Origin: Streptomyces sp. ISL-87
GTDB lineage: Bacteria; Actinomycetota; Actinomycetes; Streptomycetales; Streptomycetaceae
DNA: 64,000 bases
Direction of reading: 5' to 3'
Assembly: GCF_018614095.1 (NCBI RefSeq)
Contig: NZ_JAGGOY010000018.1
Span: 1-64,000, forward strand
Shown: piece after piece, positions 32,333-41,222 of the stretch
How positions within the stretch are numbered: position 1 is the stretch's first letter
Layout of the letters: every line of letters begins with the position of its first letter
Program-made: the position numbers and the translations under genes
Notes under the pieces: model-generated
Databases searched by the model: none
What the model was told of the DNA's origin: nothing
What the model saw: the letters and a program-made list of their open reading frames with translations, nothing else

Positions 32333-32986
32333 GTGCGCGTACTCGTCGTCGAGGACGAGCAGCTGCTCGCCGATGCGGTGGCCACCGGGCTGCGCCGGGA
32401 GGCCATGGCCGTGGACGTCGTGTACGACGGCGCTGCCGCTCTTGAGCGCGTCGGAGTGAACGACTACGACGTGGTCGTGCTCGACCGGGACCTCCCGCTC
32501 GTGCACGGCGACGACGTCTGCCGGAAGATCGTCGAGCTCGGCATGCCCACCCGGGTGCTCATGCTGACCGCCTCCGGTGACGTGAGCGACCGGGTCGAGG
32601 GGCTGGAGCTCGGGGCGGACGACTACCTGCCCAAGCCCTTCGCCTTCACCGAGCTGACCGCCCGCGTGCGCGCCCTGGGGCGGCGTACGACCGTGGCGCT
32701 GCCGCCCGTACTGGAGCGGGCCGGCATCAAGCTGGACCCGAACCGGCGCGAGGTGTTCCGGGAGGGCAAGGAGGTGCAGCTGGCGCCCAAGGAGTTCGCG
32801 GTGCTGGAGGTACTCATGCGCAGCGAGGGGACCGTGGTGTCCGCGGAGCAGCTGCTGGAGAAGGCCTGGGACGAGAACACGGACCCCTTCACCAATGTCG
32901 TGCGGGTGACCGTCATGACCCTGCGCCGCAAGCTCGGTGAACCGCCGGTCATCGTGACCGTGCCCGGCTCCGGATACCGGATCTGA
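32333..32986 (+). CDS. cutR: Response regulator CutR
   Basis: A 217-residue OmpR/PhoB-type regulator: receiver motif VVVLDRDLPLVHGDD with phosphorylation site Asp51, Thr/Lys switch residues (MLTASG, LPKPF), and a winged helix ending TVMTLRRKLG...GSGYRI. Length and the downstream 414-residue kinase match CutRS of S. coelicolor/S. lividans, linked in the literature to antibiotic production and secretion stress. GTG 32333 follows GGAGGAAGG. Confidence 0.88.
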   Translation: MRVLVVEDEQLLADAVATGLRREAMAVDVVYDGAAALERVGVNDYDVVVLDRDLPLVHGDDVCRKIVELGMPTRVLMLTASGDVSDRVEGLELGADDYLPKPFAFTELTARVRALGRRTTVALPPVLERAGIKLDPNRREVFREGKEVQLAPKEFAVLEVLMRSEGTVVSAEQLLEKAWDENTDPFTNVVRVTVMTLRRKLGEPPVIVTVPGSGYRI

Positions 32987-32991
32987 CGCCC

Positions 32992-34236
32992 ATGGCAGCG
33001 ACCCCGGCACCGCCATCGGCGCCACCGAAACCGACCTGGGACCCCGGCCAGCCCGAGGGTCCTTTCCCTTGGCTGCGGCCGACCATCCGGATACGCCTCA
33101 CCCTGCTCTACGGCGGGATGTTCCTGATCGCCGGCATCCTGCTGCTGTCGATCATCTACCTGCTGGCCGCCCAGGCCCTGCGGGAGGGCAATGCACTGCC
33201 GTTCAAGATCGTCGGCGGGACGAAGATCGAGGTCACGAGCAGCACCTGTCCCGGCGTGGGCACCGACCAGTCGATCGACCAGTTCTACTCCGCGATCAGC
33301 CAGTGCATCCTCGACCAGCGCAAGCACGCCCTGGACGACCTGCTCAGCCGCTCGCTGATGGCCCTGCTGGGCCTCAGCATCATCGCCTTCGCCTTCGGCT
33401 ACGCGATGGCCGGGCGGGTGCTCTCGCCGCTCGGCAAGATCACCCGGACCGCCCGCCGGGTGGTCGGCTCCGACCTGACCCGGCGGATCGAGCTGGACGG
33501 GCCGGACGACGAGCTCAAGGAGCTCGCCGACACCTTCGACGAGATGCTCGACCGGCTGGAGCGGGCCTTCACGGCCCAGCAGAGATTCGTGGCGAACGCC
33601 TCGCACGAGCTGCGGACACCGCTCGCGATCAACCGGACGCTGCTGGAGGTACACCTCTCCGATCCCGGGGCGCCCGTGGAGCTCCAGCAGCTCGGCAAGA
33701 CGCTGCTGGCCACCAACGAGCGCAGCGAGCAGCTGGTCGAGGGCCTGCTGTTGCTGGCCCGCAGCGACAACCAGATCGTCGAGCGCAAACCCGTGGACCT
33801 GGCGGAGGTCGCCTCGCGCGCCATCGACCAGGCGCGCGAGGAGGCCGCGGCCAAGGGTGTGGAGATCCGCGGCGAGCGCGGGCCGGCCGTCGTACAGGGC
33901 AGTGGCGTGCTGCTGGAGCGGATCGCCCTCAACCTGGTGCAGAATGCCGTCCGGTACAACGTCCCGGAGGACGGCTGGGTGGAGGTCACCACGGAGGCCC
34001 AGCACGGCCTGGCCGTGCTCCTCGTATCGAACACGGGTCCCGTTGTTCCCGCGTACGAGGTGGACAACCTCTTCGAGCCCTTCCGGCGGCTGCGTACGGA
34101 GCGAACGGGCAGCGACAAGGGCGTGGGGCTCGGTCTGTCGATCGCGCGCTCTGTGGCCCGCGCACACGGCGGCCGCATCCAGGCGACGCCTCGCGAGGGC
34201 GGTGGCCTCGTGATGCGTGTCACGCTGCCCCTGTGA
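32992..34236 (+). CDS. cutS: Sensor histidine kinase CutS
   Basis: A 414-residue kinase: cytoplasmic Pro-rich start, TM1 (LTLLYGGMFLIAGILLLSII), an extracytoplasmic loop of about 60 residues with two cysteines (STCPGVG and ISQCILDQ) that could form a disulfide sensor, TM2 (LMALLGLSIIAFAFGYAM), HAMP, HisKA with His205 in ASHELRTPLAIN, and HATPase (NLVQNAVRYN, DKGVGLGLSI). The paired loop cysteines fit the proposed role in sensing extracytoplasmic redox/secretion stress. It starts five bases after cutR. Confidence 0.88.
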   Translation: MAATPAPPSAPPKPTWDPGQPEGPFPWLRPTIRIRLTLLYGGMFLIAGILLLSIIYLLAAQALREGNALPFKIVGGTKIEVTSSTCPGVGTDQSIDQFYSAISQCILDQRKHALDDLLSRSLMALLGLSIIAFAFGYAMAGRVLSPLGKITRTARRVVGSDLTRRIELDGPDDELKELADTFDEMLDRLERAFTAQQRFVANASHELRTPLAINRTLLEVHLSDPGAPVELQQLGKTLLATNERSEQLVEGLLLLARSDNQIVERKPVDLAEVASRAIDQAREEAAAKGVEIRGERGPAVVQGSGVLLERIALNLVQNAVRYNVPEDGWVEVTTEAQHGLAVLLVSNTGPVVPAYEVDNLFEPFRRLRTERTGSDKGVGLGLSIARSVARAHGGRIQATPREGGGLVMRVTLPL

Positions 34237-34352
34237 CCGAGACCCCCCGATGTTCGCTGCTGGCTGAATGGCCGACGGCCGGACGTGACGGGGGCTGTGT
34301 GATCGATCACATTGTCGGGTGTTGGGTCATGTGCGTTCTGTGACCCCGAGAC

Positions 34353-34386
34353 GGCCGGAAAGCCCGGGAAGTCCGGGTTTCCGGCC
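34353..34386 (+). terminator. Terminator-like hairpin after cutS
   Basis: Arms GGCCGGAAA (34353-34361) and TTTCCGGCC (34378-34386) continue inward as a 5-bp stem with one bulged G. A C-run rather than T-run follows. It separates cutRS from the DUF4193 gene. Confidence 0.65.
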
Positions 34387-34619
34387 CCCCCGATGGCGGG
34401 AAATACACGGGGTGGCCCTTGTGCAAGACGGCCCCCGGACCGTGTACGGTCCCGGTCGTCATCCCAGCCAAATGCTCCTTCAGGCGTGCGGCTGGGTGTC
34501 GATTGAGTAACAGACCTTGATGTGAGGCAAAATCTCCGCCTCAGGTCGGGCACAAGTCCGGCCTCTCGCGCGTTACGTGCGCTGAGACACCGCTAAATCC
34601 CAGAGGGGGAGAGCGAACA
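34387..34619 (+). promoter_or_regulatory. Upstream region of the DUF4193 gene
   Basis: With the cutS 3' flank, this makes a 383-base gap without genes. It must hold the promoter of the DUF4193 gene, but I could not pick convincing -35/-10 boxes. AGAGGGGGAGAG at 34601-34612 is the ribosome-binding region of the next gene. Confidence 0.4.
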
Positions 34620-34916
34620 ATGGCAACGGACTACGACACCCCACGCAAGACCGACGACGACGTCGACAACGACAGCATTGAAGAGCTGAAGGCCCGGCGT
34701 AACGAGAAGTCGTCGTCAGTCGTCGATGTGGACGACTTCGACAACGCGGAAGGAATGGAACTTCCGGGTGCGGACCTCTCCAACGAGGAGCTGGCCGTCC
34801 GGGTCCTGCCCAAGCAGGCCGATGAGTTCACCTGCATGAGCTGCTTCCTGGTGCACCACCGCAGCCAGCTGGCACGTGAGAAGAACGGTCAGCCGATCTG
34901 TCGCGACTGCGACTGA
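34620..34916 (+). CDS. DUF4193 zinc-ribbon protein
   Basis: This 98-residue acidic protein, conserved in actinobacteria, ends in a C4 zinc ribbon (FTCMSCFLVHHR and PICRDCD), like the DksA/TraR C-terminal finger. The acidic N-terminal half (DDDVDNDSIEELK, VVDVDDFDNAEG) suggests contact with a basic partner or RNA polymerase, but no function is established that I know of. Confidence 0.88.
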   Translation: MATDYDTPRKTDDDVDNDSIEELKARRNEKSSSVVDVDDFDNAEGMELPGADLSNEELAVRVLPKQADEFTCMSCFLVHHRSQLAREKNGQPICRDCD

Positions 34917-34928
34917 GAGGCCAGGGCC

Positions 34929-35846
34929 GTGACAGGCTCGACGCCTTTTCGGAAGCGACGCCTCCGAAAACCTGGTGATCCGGCGGAGACGCAGGTGGGA
35001 GCCAAGGGCCCGGAAACGGCCCCTGGAGCCCCCGGCGTGCCCGCCGTGTCCTCCGGCGCCGCAGCTGCGGTGCCGTCGGCCACAGAGGCCGGAGAGGGGT
35101 CCCGGCTCAAGAGCGGGGCCCGTCGGATGCAAGCCGTGAAGAACGGCGTGCGCAAGGGCGGCGAAGGTGCCAGGGTCGCCGTCCTGCACGTCACCGAGCG
35201 GATCATCGAAAACGCCCCGCGCGTTCCGGTTCGGGATCTCGCGACTCTGCGCGCGCAGTTCCCGGGCCTCGGTCCCGATCAGCTTGCCGACAAGCTGATC
35301 GCGGGCGCCGCCAATGCCACGTCCACCGTGGGTGCGGGAATCGGCGCGGCGGCCATGCTGCCCGTGCCGCCCGCGATGCCGGCGGAACTGGCCGCGGAGA
35401 TCACCGCGGTCGCGGCGATCGAGCTCAAGCTGATCGCCGAGCTCCACGAGGTGTACGGCCTGCGGCCGCCCGGCAACCTCAAGGAGCGCAGCCTCGCCTT
35501 CCTGGCCGCCTGGACGGAGGAACGCGGGGTCGACCTGACCAAGCCGACGACGCTGAACGCGGCGCTCGGGGGTCAGATGAAGCGCGAGTTGCGCCAGCAG
35601 ATCATGAAGCGGATGTTCCGCAACCTGCCGAACCTGATGCCGTTCATGGTGGGCGCGGCGGTGGGGGCGGTCATGAACCGCCGGGACACCAGGAAAGTCG
35701 CCGAGCACGTGCGTAGGGACCTGCGGCGCCGTGCTGTGGCGTGGGACGCGCTGGACGCGTTGCCGCCGCTTGAACAGCCCACCCAGCCCCTTCCCGAGGC
35801 CACCAGAGCCGCACTTGACGGGCCGGGCCAGGAGGAGAAGCGCTGA
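34929..35846 (+). CDS. Hypothetical protein with hydrophobic Ala/Gly core
   Basis: A 305-residue protein I cannot assign. A disordered, charged N-terminus (to about residue 65) is followed by a helical region with Gly/Ala-rich stretches (STVGAGIGAAAMLPVPPAMP; FMVGAAVGAVMNRRDTRKV) that may dip into the membrane, and a basic C-terminus. It resembles uncharacterised actinobacterial proteins sometimes labelled EcsC-like, but I am not sure. It starts 12 bases after the DUF4193 gene and is probably cotranscribed. Confidence 0.7.
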   Translation: MTGSTPFRKRRLRKPGDPAETQVGAKGPETAPGAPGVPAVSSGAAAAVPSATEAGEGSRLKSGARRMQAVKNGVRKGGEGARVAVLHVTERIIENAPRVPVRDLATLRAQFPGLGPDQLADKLIAGAANATSTVGAGIGAAAMLPVPPAMPAELAAEITAVAAIELKLIAELHEVYGLRPPGNLKERSLAFLAAWTEERGVDLTKPTTLNAALGGQMKRELRQQIMKRMFRNLPNLMPFMVGAAVGAVMNRRDTRKVAEHVRRDLRRRAVAWDALDALPPLEQPTQPLPEATRAALDGPGQEEKR

Positions 35847-35855
35847 GCGCCACTG

Positions 35856-35901
35856 CTGGGGCTCAGCCCCAGACCCCGCGCCTCAAACGCCGGCGGGGCT
35901 G
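35856..35901. repeat. Streptomyces intergenic palindromic element, copy C
   Basis: The hairpin CTGGGGCT-CAG-CCCCAG is followed by GCCTCAAACGCCGGCGGGG (35880-35898). Imperfect tandem versions (AACACCGGCGCGGCTGAA, AACATCGGCGGGGCTGGA) follow to 35961. Again it lies between convergent genes. Confidence 0.85.
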
Positions 35902-35981
35902 AAGGGTCGCCTCGAACACCGGCGCGGCTGAAAGGTCCTCGAACATCGGCGGGGCTGGATGGTCTCGGCGGGGCCGGGGGT

Positions 35982-36443
35982 TCAGGCCTGGGTGCGTGCG
36001 GCGCGCAGGGCCGCTGCCAGGGCTTGCGGCTCGCGGGTGGATACGTAGACGTACGGGGTCGGGTCGGCCGGGTCGGTGATCTCGATGCGGACCGCCGTCG
36101 GGATGTAGCTGCGCATCAGCATGTAGGCGCGGGTGTCGGCCTTGTACGTGCGCCAGGCGCGGGCCTCCTCCGGATCGAGGACCTCCGGCTCCCCGAGGGC
36201 CGTCACCGGGATGCGGGCGTCGCCGGCGGCCAGCACGCCGTTGACCACGCGCACGCGCGCGGAGCCGTACGAGCTCACCAGCAGTCCCGTCAGCGCGGTG
36301 CCGCCGATCAGCCCGGCCAGCGGCGGGAGCCCGCCGAGCGGGAGCAGCATCAGCGCACAGGCGAGGCCGGTGAATACGGCGATGCCCCACCAGGAGCGGG
36401 GGGCGGTGAGGCGTTCGTCGTGGGGCGCGGGGGAAAGCTGCAT
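35982..36443 (-). CDS. DUF3093 membrane protein
   Basis: A 153-residue actinobacterial DUF3093 protein with two closely spaced hydrophobic segments near the N-terminus (WWGIAVFTGLACALMLLPLG, AGLIGGTALTGLLVSSYG) and a soluble C-terminus ending YVYVSTREPQALAAAL. It is encoded divergently from the downstream thioesterase-dut unit, the arrangement usual in Streptomyces. Function unknown. Confidence 0.85.
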   Translation of the reverse strand: MQLSPAPHDERLTAPRSWWGIAVFTGLACALMLLPLGGLPPLAGLIGGTALTGLLVSSYGSARVRVVNGVLAAGDARIPVTALGEPEVLDPEEARAWRTYKADTRAYMLMRSYIPTAVRIEITDPADPTPYVYVSTREPQALAAALRAARTQA

Positions 36444-36501
36444 GGCATCAAGCCTGCCACGGGGCGACCGGCGGGTAGCCGCGCGGGTAAGGTCTGCGGC
36501 T

Positions 36502-37086
36502 GTGAGTGGACGAAACACAGCGTTGACGCCCCCGGCCGATGCCACCACGCCGGTCCGGCACCCCGAGGCCCCGGCGCCCGGCGAGCCCCTCGGCGCGCAC
36601 TACGAGCACTGCTTCGGCTGCGGCGGGGGCCAGTCGCACGGGCTCCAGCTGGAGGCCCGGGCGGGCGAGGGCGTGCGCGTCACCGCCGAGTTCACCGTCA
36701 AGCCCGCCCACCAGGGCGCTCCCGGCCTCGCCCACGGCGGGGTGCTGGCCACCGCGCTGGACGAGACGCTGGGCTCGCTGAACTGGCTGCTGCGCGTCAT
36801 CGCGGTGACGGGACGGCTGGAGACCGACTTCGTCCGGCCCGTACCCGTGGACACCGTGCTGTACCTGGAGGCCGAGGTCACCGCCGTGGCCGGCCGGAAG
36901 ATCTACTGCACGGCCGTCGGACGGATAGGCGGCCCGGAGGGCCCGGTCGCCGTGCGTGCGGACGCCCTCTTCATCGAAGTGAAGGTCGACCACTTCATCG
37001 ACAACGGTCGGCCCGAGGAGATCCAGGCGGCCATGGCCGACCCGGACCAGGTCAGGCGCACCCGCGCCTTCGAGGTGAACCCCTGA
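36502..37086 (+). CDS. PaaI-type hotdog thioesterase
   Basis: A 194-residue hotdog-fold protein; the segment GLAHGGVLATALDETLG is the PaaI/YbgC thioesterase signature, with the catalytic Asp in ALDE. A Cys pair HCFGCGGGQSHGL precedes it, as in other members. It probably hydrolyses an acyl-CoA. GTG 36502 has a weak AAGG upstream. Its stop overlaps the dut start by one base. Confidence 0.85.
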   Translation: MSGRNTALTPPADATTPVRHPEAPAPGEPLGAHYEHCFGCGGGQSHGLQLEARAGEGVRVTAEFTVKPAHQGAPGLAHGGVLATALDETLGSLNWLLRVIAVTGRLETDFVRPVPVDTVLYLEAEVTAVAGRKIYCTAVGRIGGPEGPVAVRADALFIEVKVDHFIDNGRPEEIQAAMADPDQVRRTRAFEVNP

Positions 37087-37622
37087 TGTCCCTGAACAAC
37101 CACGCCCCGGTCGACGTGCTGATCCGCCGCATCGACCCGGAGGTTCCGATTCCGGCGTACGGCCACCCCGGCGACGCCGGGTGCGATCTGGTCACCACCC
37201 AGGCCGCCGAGCTGGAGCCCGGCGAGCGGACGGTCCTGCCGACGGGGGTGTCCATCGCGCTGCCCGACGGGTACGCGGCGTTCGTGCACCCGCGCTCCGG
37301 CCTGGCCGCCCGCTGCGGCCTCGCGCTCGTGAATGCCCCGGGGACGGTGGATGCCGGGTACCGTGGGGAGATCAAGGTGATCGTGGTCAATCTCGACCCG
37401 CGCGAGAGCGTCAGGTTCGAGCGTTTCGACCGCATTGCCCAGCTGGTTGTCCAGCGGGTCGAGAAGGTGCGCTTCCACGAGGTGGCGGAACTTCCCGGCT
37501 CGGCCCGGGCCGAGGGGGGTTTCGGCTCCACCGGCGGTCATGCGGCCGTGGCCGGATCCGGCGCTGGTCAGCAGGGTGGGAATGGCTACGCTTCGGTCGT
37601 AACCGACCGGGAAGGACAGTGA
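37086..37622 (+). CDS. dut: dUTP diphosphatase
   Basis: A 178-residue trimeric dUTPase hydrolysing dUTP to dUMP and diphosphate. Family motifs in order: HPGDAGCDL, HPRSGLAARCGL, NAPGTVDAGYRGEIKV, FDRIAQLVV and the C-terminal arm EGGFGSTGGH. About 25 residues rich in Gly/Ala follow the arm, longer than in E. coli. Confidence 0.95.
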   Translation: MSLNNHAPVDVLIRRIDPEVPIPAYGHPGDAGCDLVTTQAAELEPGERTVLPTGVSIALPDGYAAFVHPRSGLAARCGLALVNAPGTVDAGYRGEIKVIVVNLDPRESVRFERFDRIAQLVVQRVEKVRFHEVAELPGSARAEGGFGSTGGHAAVAGSGAGQQGGNGYASVVTDREGQ

Positions 37623-37623
37623 C

Positions 37624-38409
37624 GTGTTCGGACGTCGCAAGAAGAACGACTCCGTCAAGGACGGCGGCGCGGCCGAGCAGGTCGTCGACAGCGTGAACGC
37701 CGCCGAGCAGGACGGCGCCGAGGACATCGACGCCGCCAAGCCGCGCAGGATGAACCTGCCGCCGGCCCCGCGGCCCGACGGCCCCTGGGACGTCTCCGAG
37801 GTGCTTGGCAACCCCGAGGACGGCCGGGTCGACCTGGGCGGCATTCTCGTACCCGGTGTCGAGGGCATGGAGCTGCGCGTCGAGGTCGCCGGTGACGCGA
37901 TCGTGGCCGCGACCGTGGTCCTCGGCGACAGCGCCGTGCAGCTGCAGGCCTTCGCGGCGCCCAAGAAGGAAGGCATCTGGGGCGAGGTCCGCGACGAGAT
38001 CGCCACGGGCATCACCCAGCAGGGCGGCATCATCGACGAGGCCGAGGGCCCGCTGGGCTGGGAGCTTCGCGCACAGGTGCCCGTACCGCTGCCGGACGGC
38101 CAGACCGGCGCCCAGCTGGTGCGCTTCGTCGGCGTGGACGGCCCGCGCTGGTTCCTGCGCGGCGTCATCTCCGGCCAGGGCGCGGTGCGCCCCGAGTCGG
38201 CGGGTGTGCTGGAGCAGATCTTCCGGGACACCGTCGTCGTCCGCGGCGAGGGCCCGATGGCCCCGCGCGACCCGATCGTCCTGAAGCTGCCGAACGACGC
38301 GCAGATGGTGCCGGACGGCGTGCAGACCACCGAGGAGCAGGAGGGCTCCCGCTTCTCCGGCGGCATGGGCCAGCTGGAGCGCGGCCCGGAGATCACCGAG
38401 GTCCGCTGA
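37624..38409 (+). CDS. DUF3710 protein
   Basis: A 261-residue DUF3710 protein of actinobacteria, starting MFGRRKKNDSVKDGG and containing GPWDVSEVLGNPEDGRVDLG and RWFLRGVISGQGA. No transmembrane segment. It is next to dut in most Streptomyces; function unknown. It begins one base after the dut stop. Confidence 0.88.
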   Translation: MFGRRKKNDSVKDGGAAEQVVDSVNAAEQDGAEDIDAAKPRRMNLPPAPRPDGPWDVSEVLGNPEDGRVDLGGILVPGVEGMELRVEVAGDAIVAATVVLGDSAVQLQAFAAPKKEGIWGEVRDEIATGITQQGGIIDEAEGPLGWELRAQVPVPLPDGQTGAQLVRFVGVDGPRWFLRGVISGQGAVRPESAGVLEQIFRDTVVVRGEGPMAPRDPIVLKLPNDAQMVPDGVQTTEEQEGSRFSGGMGQLERGPEITEVR

Positions 38410-38462
38410 CCTCCGCTGACCTCTGCCGCACCCGGGTTCCCGGGTGTCTCCATGGTTATCGA

Positions 38463-38500
38463 CCGGTGGGCCGTACTCCTTCGGGGGGACGGCCCACCGG
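38463..38500 (+). terminator. Intrinsic terminator before kdpD
   Basis: A perfect 12-bp stem CCGGTGGGCCGT / ACGGCCCACCGG (38463-38474, 38489-38500) with a 14-base loop, followed by CTTTCG. It ends the dut-DUF3710 unit. Confidence 0.75.
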
Positions 38501-38605
38501 CTTTCGCGCGTCCGCCCGGGCCCGCCGCGTCAGGGATCCGTCAGGGATGGCCGCGAGGCCGTTCGCAGGTACGTGAACGGTGCAAACGTCCCCGAGAATG
38601 AGCAC

Positions 38606-41161
38606 ATGGGACGCGGCAAGCTACGGATCTACCTCGGCGCGGCGCCCGGCGTGGGCAAAACGTACGCGATGCTCTCCGAGGGCCACCGCCGGGTGGAGCG
38701 GGGCGCCGACTGCGTCGTGGGCTTCGTCGAGCACCACGGGCGGCCGCGCACCGAGGTCGTGCTCCACGGCCTGGAGCAGGTGCCGCGCACGGAGCTCACG
38801 CATCGGGGCGCCGCGTTCACCGAGATGGACGTGGACGCGGTACTGGCCCGCAAGCCCGCGATAGCCCTGGTGGACGAGCTGGCGCACACCAACGTGCCGG
38901 GCTCGCGCAACGCCAAGCGCTGGCAGGACGTGGAGGAGCTGCTGCGGGCCGGCGTCGACGTCGTGTCCACCGTGAACATCCAGCACCTGGAGTCCCTCGG
39001 GGACGTGGTCGAGTCGATCACCGGTGTGCGGCAGCGGGAGACGGTGCCCGACGAGGTGGTCCGGCGGGCCGACCAGATCGAACTCGTGGACATGTCGCCG
39101 CAGGCGCTGCGCCGGCGGATGGCGCACGGGAACATCTACAAGTCCGACAAGGTCGACGCGGCCCTGTCCAACTACTTCCGCCCCGGCAACCTGACGGCCC
39201 TGCGCGAGCTCGCGCTGCTGTGGGTGGCCGACCGGGCCGACGAGTACCTCCAGCAGTACCGGGGCGAGCACAACATCCGCTCCACCTGGCAGGCCCGCGA
39301 GCGCATCGTCGTCGGGCTCACCGGCGGGCCGGAGGGGCGTACGCTCATCCGCCGCGCCGCCCGGATGGCGGCCAAGGGGTCCGGCAGCGAGATCCTGGCC
39401 GTCTACATCGCCCGCAGCGACGGGCTGACGGCGGCCTCGCCCAAGGAGCTCGCGGTCCAGCGGACCCTGGTCGAGGATCTTGGCGGAACGTTCCACCATG
39501 TCATCGGCGACAACGTCCCGGACGCCCTGCTCGAATTCGCCCGCGGGGTCAACGCCACGCAGATCGTGCTCGGCTCCAGCCGGCGCAAGGCCTGGCAGTA
39601 CGTTTTCGGCCCCGGCGTGGGGGCCACCGTGGCCCGCGACTCGGGGCCCGACCTCGACGTCCACATCGTCACGCACGAGGAGGCCGCCAAGGGCCGCGGC
39701 CTGCCCGTGGCCCACTCGGCGGCCCGGCTCGGGCGGACCCGGATCGTCGCCGGCTGGGTGGCCGGGGTGGTCTTCCCCGTCCTGCTGGCCGTGCTGCTCA
39801 CGCATGTGAACGCCGACCTCGGCCTGGCCAACGACATGCTGCTGTTCCTGGCGCTGACGGTGGCCGCCGCGCTGCTGGGCGGGCTGGTGCCGGCCCTGGC
39901 CTCCGCCGCCTTCGGCTCCCTGCTGCTGAACTACTACTTCACCCCGCCGCTGCACAGGTTCACGATCGCCGATCCCCGGAACATCGTGGCCATCGCGGTA
40001 TTCGTCGGGGTGGCCGTCTCCGTGGCCTCGGTGGTGGACCTGGCCGCCCGGCGCACCCACCAGGCCGCCCGGCTGCGCGCCGAGTCCGAGATCCTCTCCT
40101 TCCTGGCAGGCAGCGTGCTGCGCGGGGAGACCGCGCTGGACGCGCTGCTGGAGCGGGTACGTGAGACCTTCGCGATGGAGTCGGTCGCGCTGCTGGAGCG
40201 TACGAGCGAGGTGGAGCCGTGGAGGCCGGCCGGCAGCGCCGGCCCGAGCCCGGTCACCCGCCCCGAGGACGCCGATGTGGACATGCCCGTCGGGGACCAC
40301 ATGGCGCTGGCCCTGTCCGGGCGGGTGCTGCCCGCCGAGGACCGGCGGGTGCTCGGCGCCTTCGCCGCCCAGGCCGCCGTGGCGCTGGACCGCCAGCGGC
40401 TGGTCGGCGAGGCCGAGGAGGCCCGCGGGCTGGCGGAGGGCAACCGGATCCGGACCGCGCTGCTGGCCGCCGTCAGCCATGATCTGCGTACGCCGCTGGC
40501 CTCCATCAAGGCCTCGGTGACGTCCCTGCGCTCCGATGACGTGGAATGGTCCGAGGAGGACCGGGCCGAGCTCCTCGAAGGCATCGAGAACGGCGCCGAC
40601 CGTCTCGACCACCTGGTGGGCAAACTGCTGGACATGTCCCGGCTCCAGACCGGCACCGTCACCCCGCTGATCCGGGAGATCGACCTCGACGAGGTGGTCC
40701 CGATGGCGCTGGGCGGTGTACCGGAGGACAGCGTGGTGCTGGACATCCCCGAGACGCTGCCGATGGTGGCGGTGGACCCGGGGCTGCTGGAGCGGACCGT
40801 GGCCAACGTGGTGGAGAACGCCGTCAAGTACAGCCCGGCGCGCGAGCCGGTGGTGGTGGCGGCCAGCTTCCTCGGCGACCGGGTCGAGGTCCGGGTCGTC
40901 GACCGGGGGCCGGGCGTGCCCGACGAGGCCAAGGACCGGATCTTCGCCCCGTTCCAGCGGCACGGGGACTCGCCGCGCGGGGCCGGAGTGGGCCTGGGGC
41001 TGGCGGTGGCCCGCGGATTCGCGGAGTCCATGGACGGCACGCTGCACGCCGAGGACACGCCGGGTGGCGGCCTGACCATGGTGCTCACCCTGCGGGCGGT
41101 GACACGCGAACGTGCGCCTTCGGCTGCTACCAGCGGTACCGGCCTTGTGGATCTTCACTAG
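38606..41161 (+). CDS. kdpD: KdpD-type osmosensitive potassium sensor kinase
   Basis: An 851-residue kinase with the full KdpD layout: N-terminal KdpD domain with Walker A GAAPGVGKT and DELAHTNVPGSRN, a USP-like domain (ERIVVGLTGGPEGRTLIRRA), four closely spaced membrane segments (about residues 390-485), GAF-like region, HisKA with His625 in SHDLRTPLASIK and HATPase (ANVVENAVKYSP, GAGVGLGLAVARGF). Known KdpD proteins respond to low potassium or osmotic stress via KdpE. The kdpFABC pump genes are not in this window. ATG 38606 gives the conserved start MGRGKLRIYLG. Confidence 0.92.
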   Translation: MGRGKLRIYLGAAPGVGKTYAMLSEGHRRVERGADCVVGFVEHHGRPRTEVVLHGLEQVPRTELTHRGAAFTEMDVDAVLARKPAIALVDELAHTNVPGSRNAKRWQDVEELLRAGVDVVSTVNIQHLESLGDVVESITGVRQRETVPDEVVRRADQIELVDMSPQALRRRMAHGNIYKSDKVDAALSNYFRPGNLTALRELALLWVADRADEYLQQYRGEHNIRSTWQARERIVVGLTGGPEGRTLIRRAARMAAKGSGSEILAVYIARSDGLTAASPKELAVQRTLVEDLGGTFHHVIGDNVPDALLEFARGVNATQIVLGSSRRKAWQYVFGPGVGATVARDSGPDLDVHIVTHEEAAKGRGLPVAHSAARLGRTRIVAGWVAGVVFPVLLAVLLTHVNADLGLANDMLLFLALTVAAALLGGLVPALASAAFGSLLLNYYFTPPLHRFTIADPRNIVAIAVFVGVAVSVASVVDLAARRTHQAARLRAESEILSFLAGSVLRGETALDALLERVRETFAMESVALLERTSEVEPWRPAGSAGPSPVTRPEDADVDMPVGDHMALALSGRVLPAEDRRVLGAFAAQAAVALDRQRLVGEAEEARGLAEGNRIRTALLAAVSHDLRTPLASIKASVTSLRSDDVEWSEEDRAELLEGIENGADRLDHLVGKLLDMSRLQTGTVTPLIREIDLDEVVPMALGGVPEDSVVLDIPETLPMVAVDPGLLERTVANVVENAVKYSPAREPVVVAASFLGDRVEVRVVDRGPGVPDEAKDRIFAPFQRHGDSPRGAGVGLGLAVARGFAESMDGTLHAEDTPGGGLTMVLTLRAVTRERAPSAATSGTGLVDLH

Positions 41162-41164
41162 ACC

Positions 41165-41200
41165 CACACCAGACACACCAGACACACCAGACACACCAGA
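41165..41200 (+). repeat. Four tandem 9-bp repeats between kdpD and kdpE
   Basis: CACACCAGA is repeated four times exactly, starting three bases after the kdpD stop and ending 22 bases before the kdpE start. In the kdpE frame the repeats contain no stop, so the frame is open through them. Confidence 0.95.
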
Positions 41201-41222
41201 TGCGACAGAAGGCAGGCCCTCA

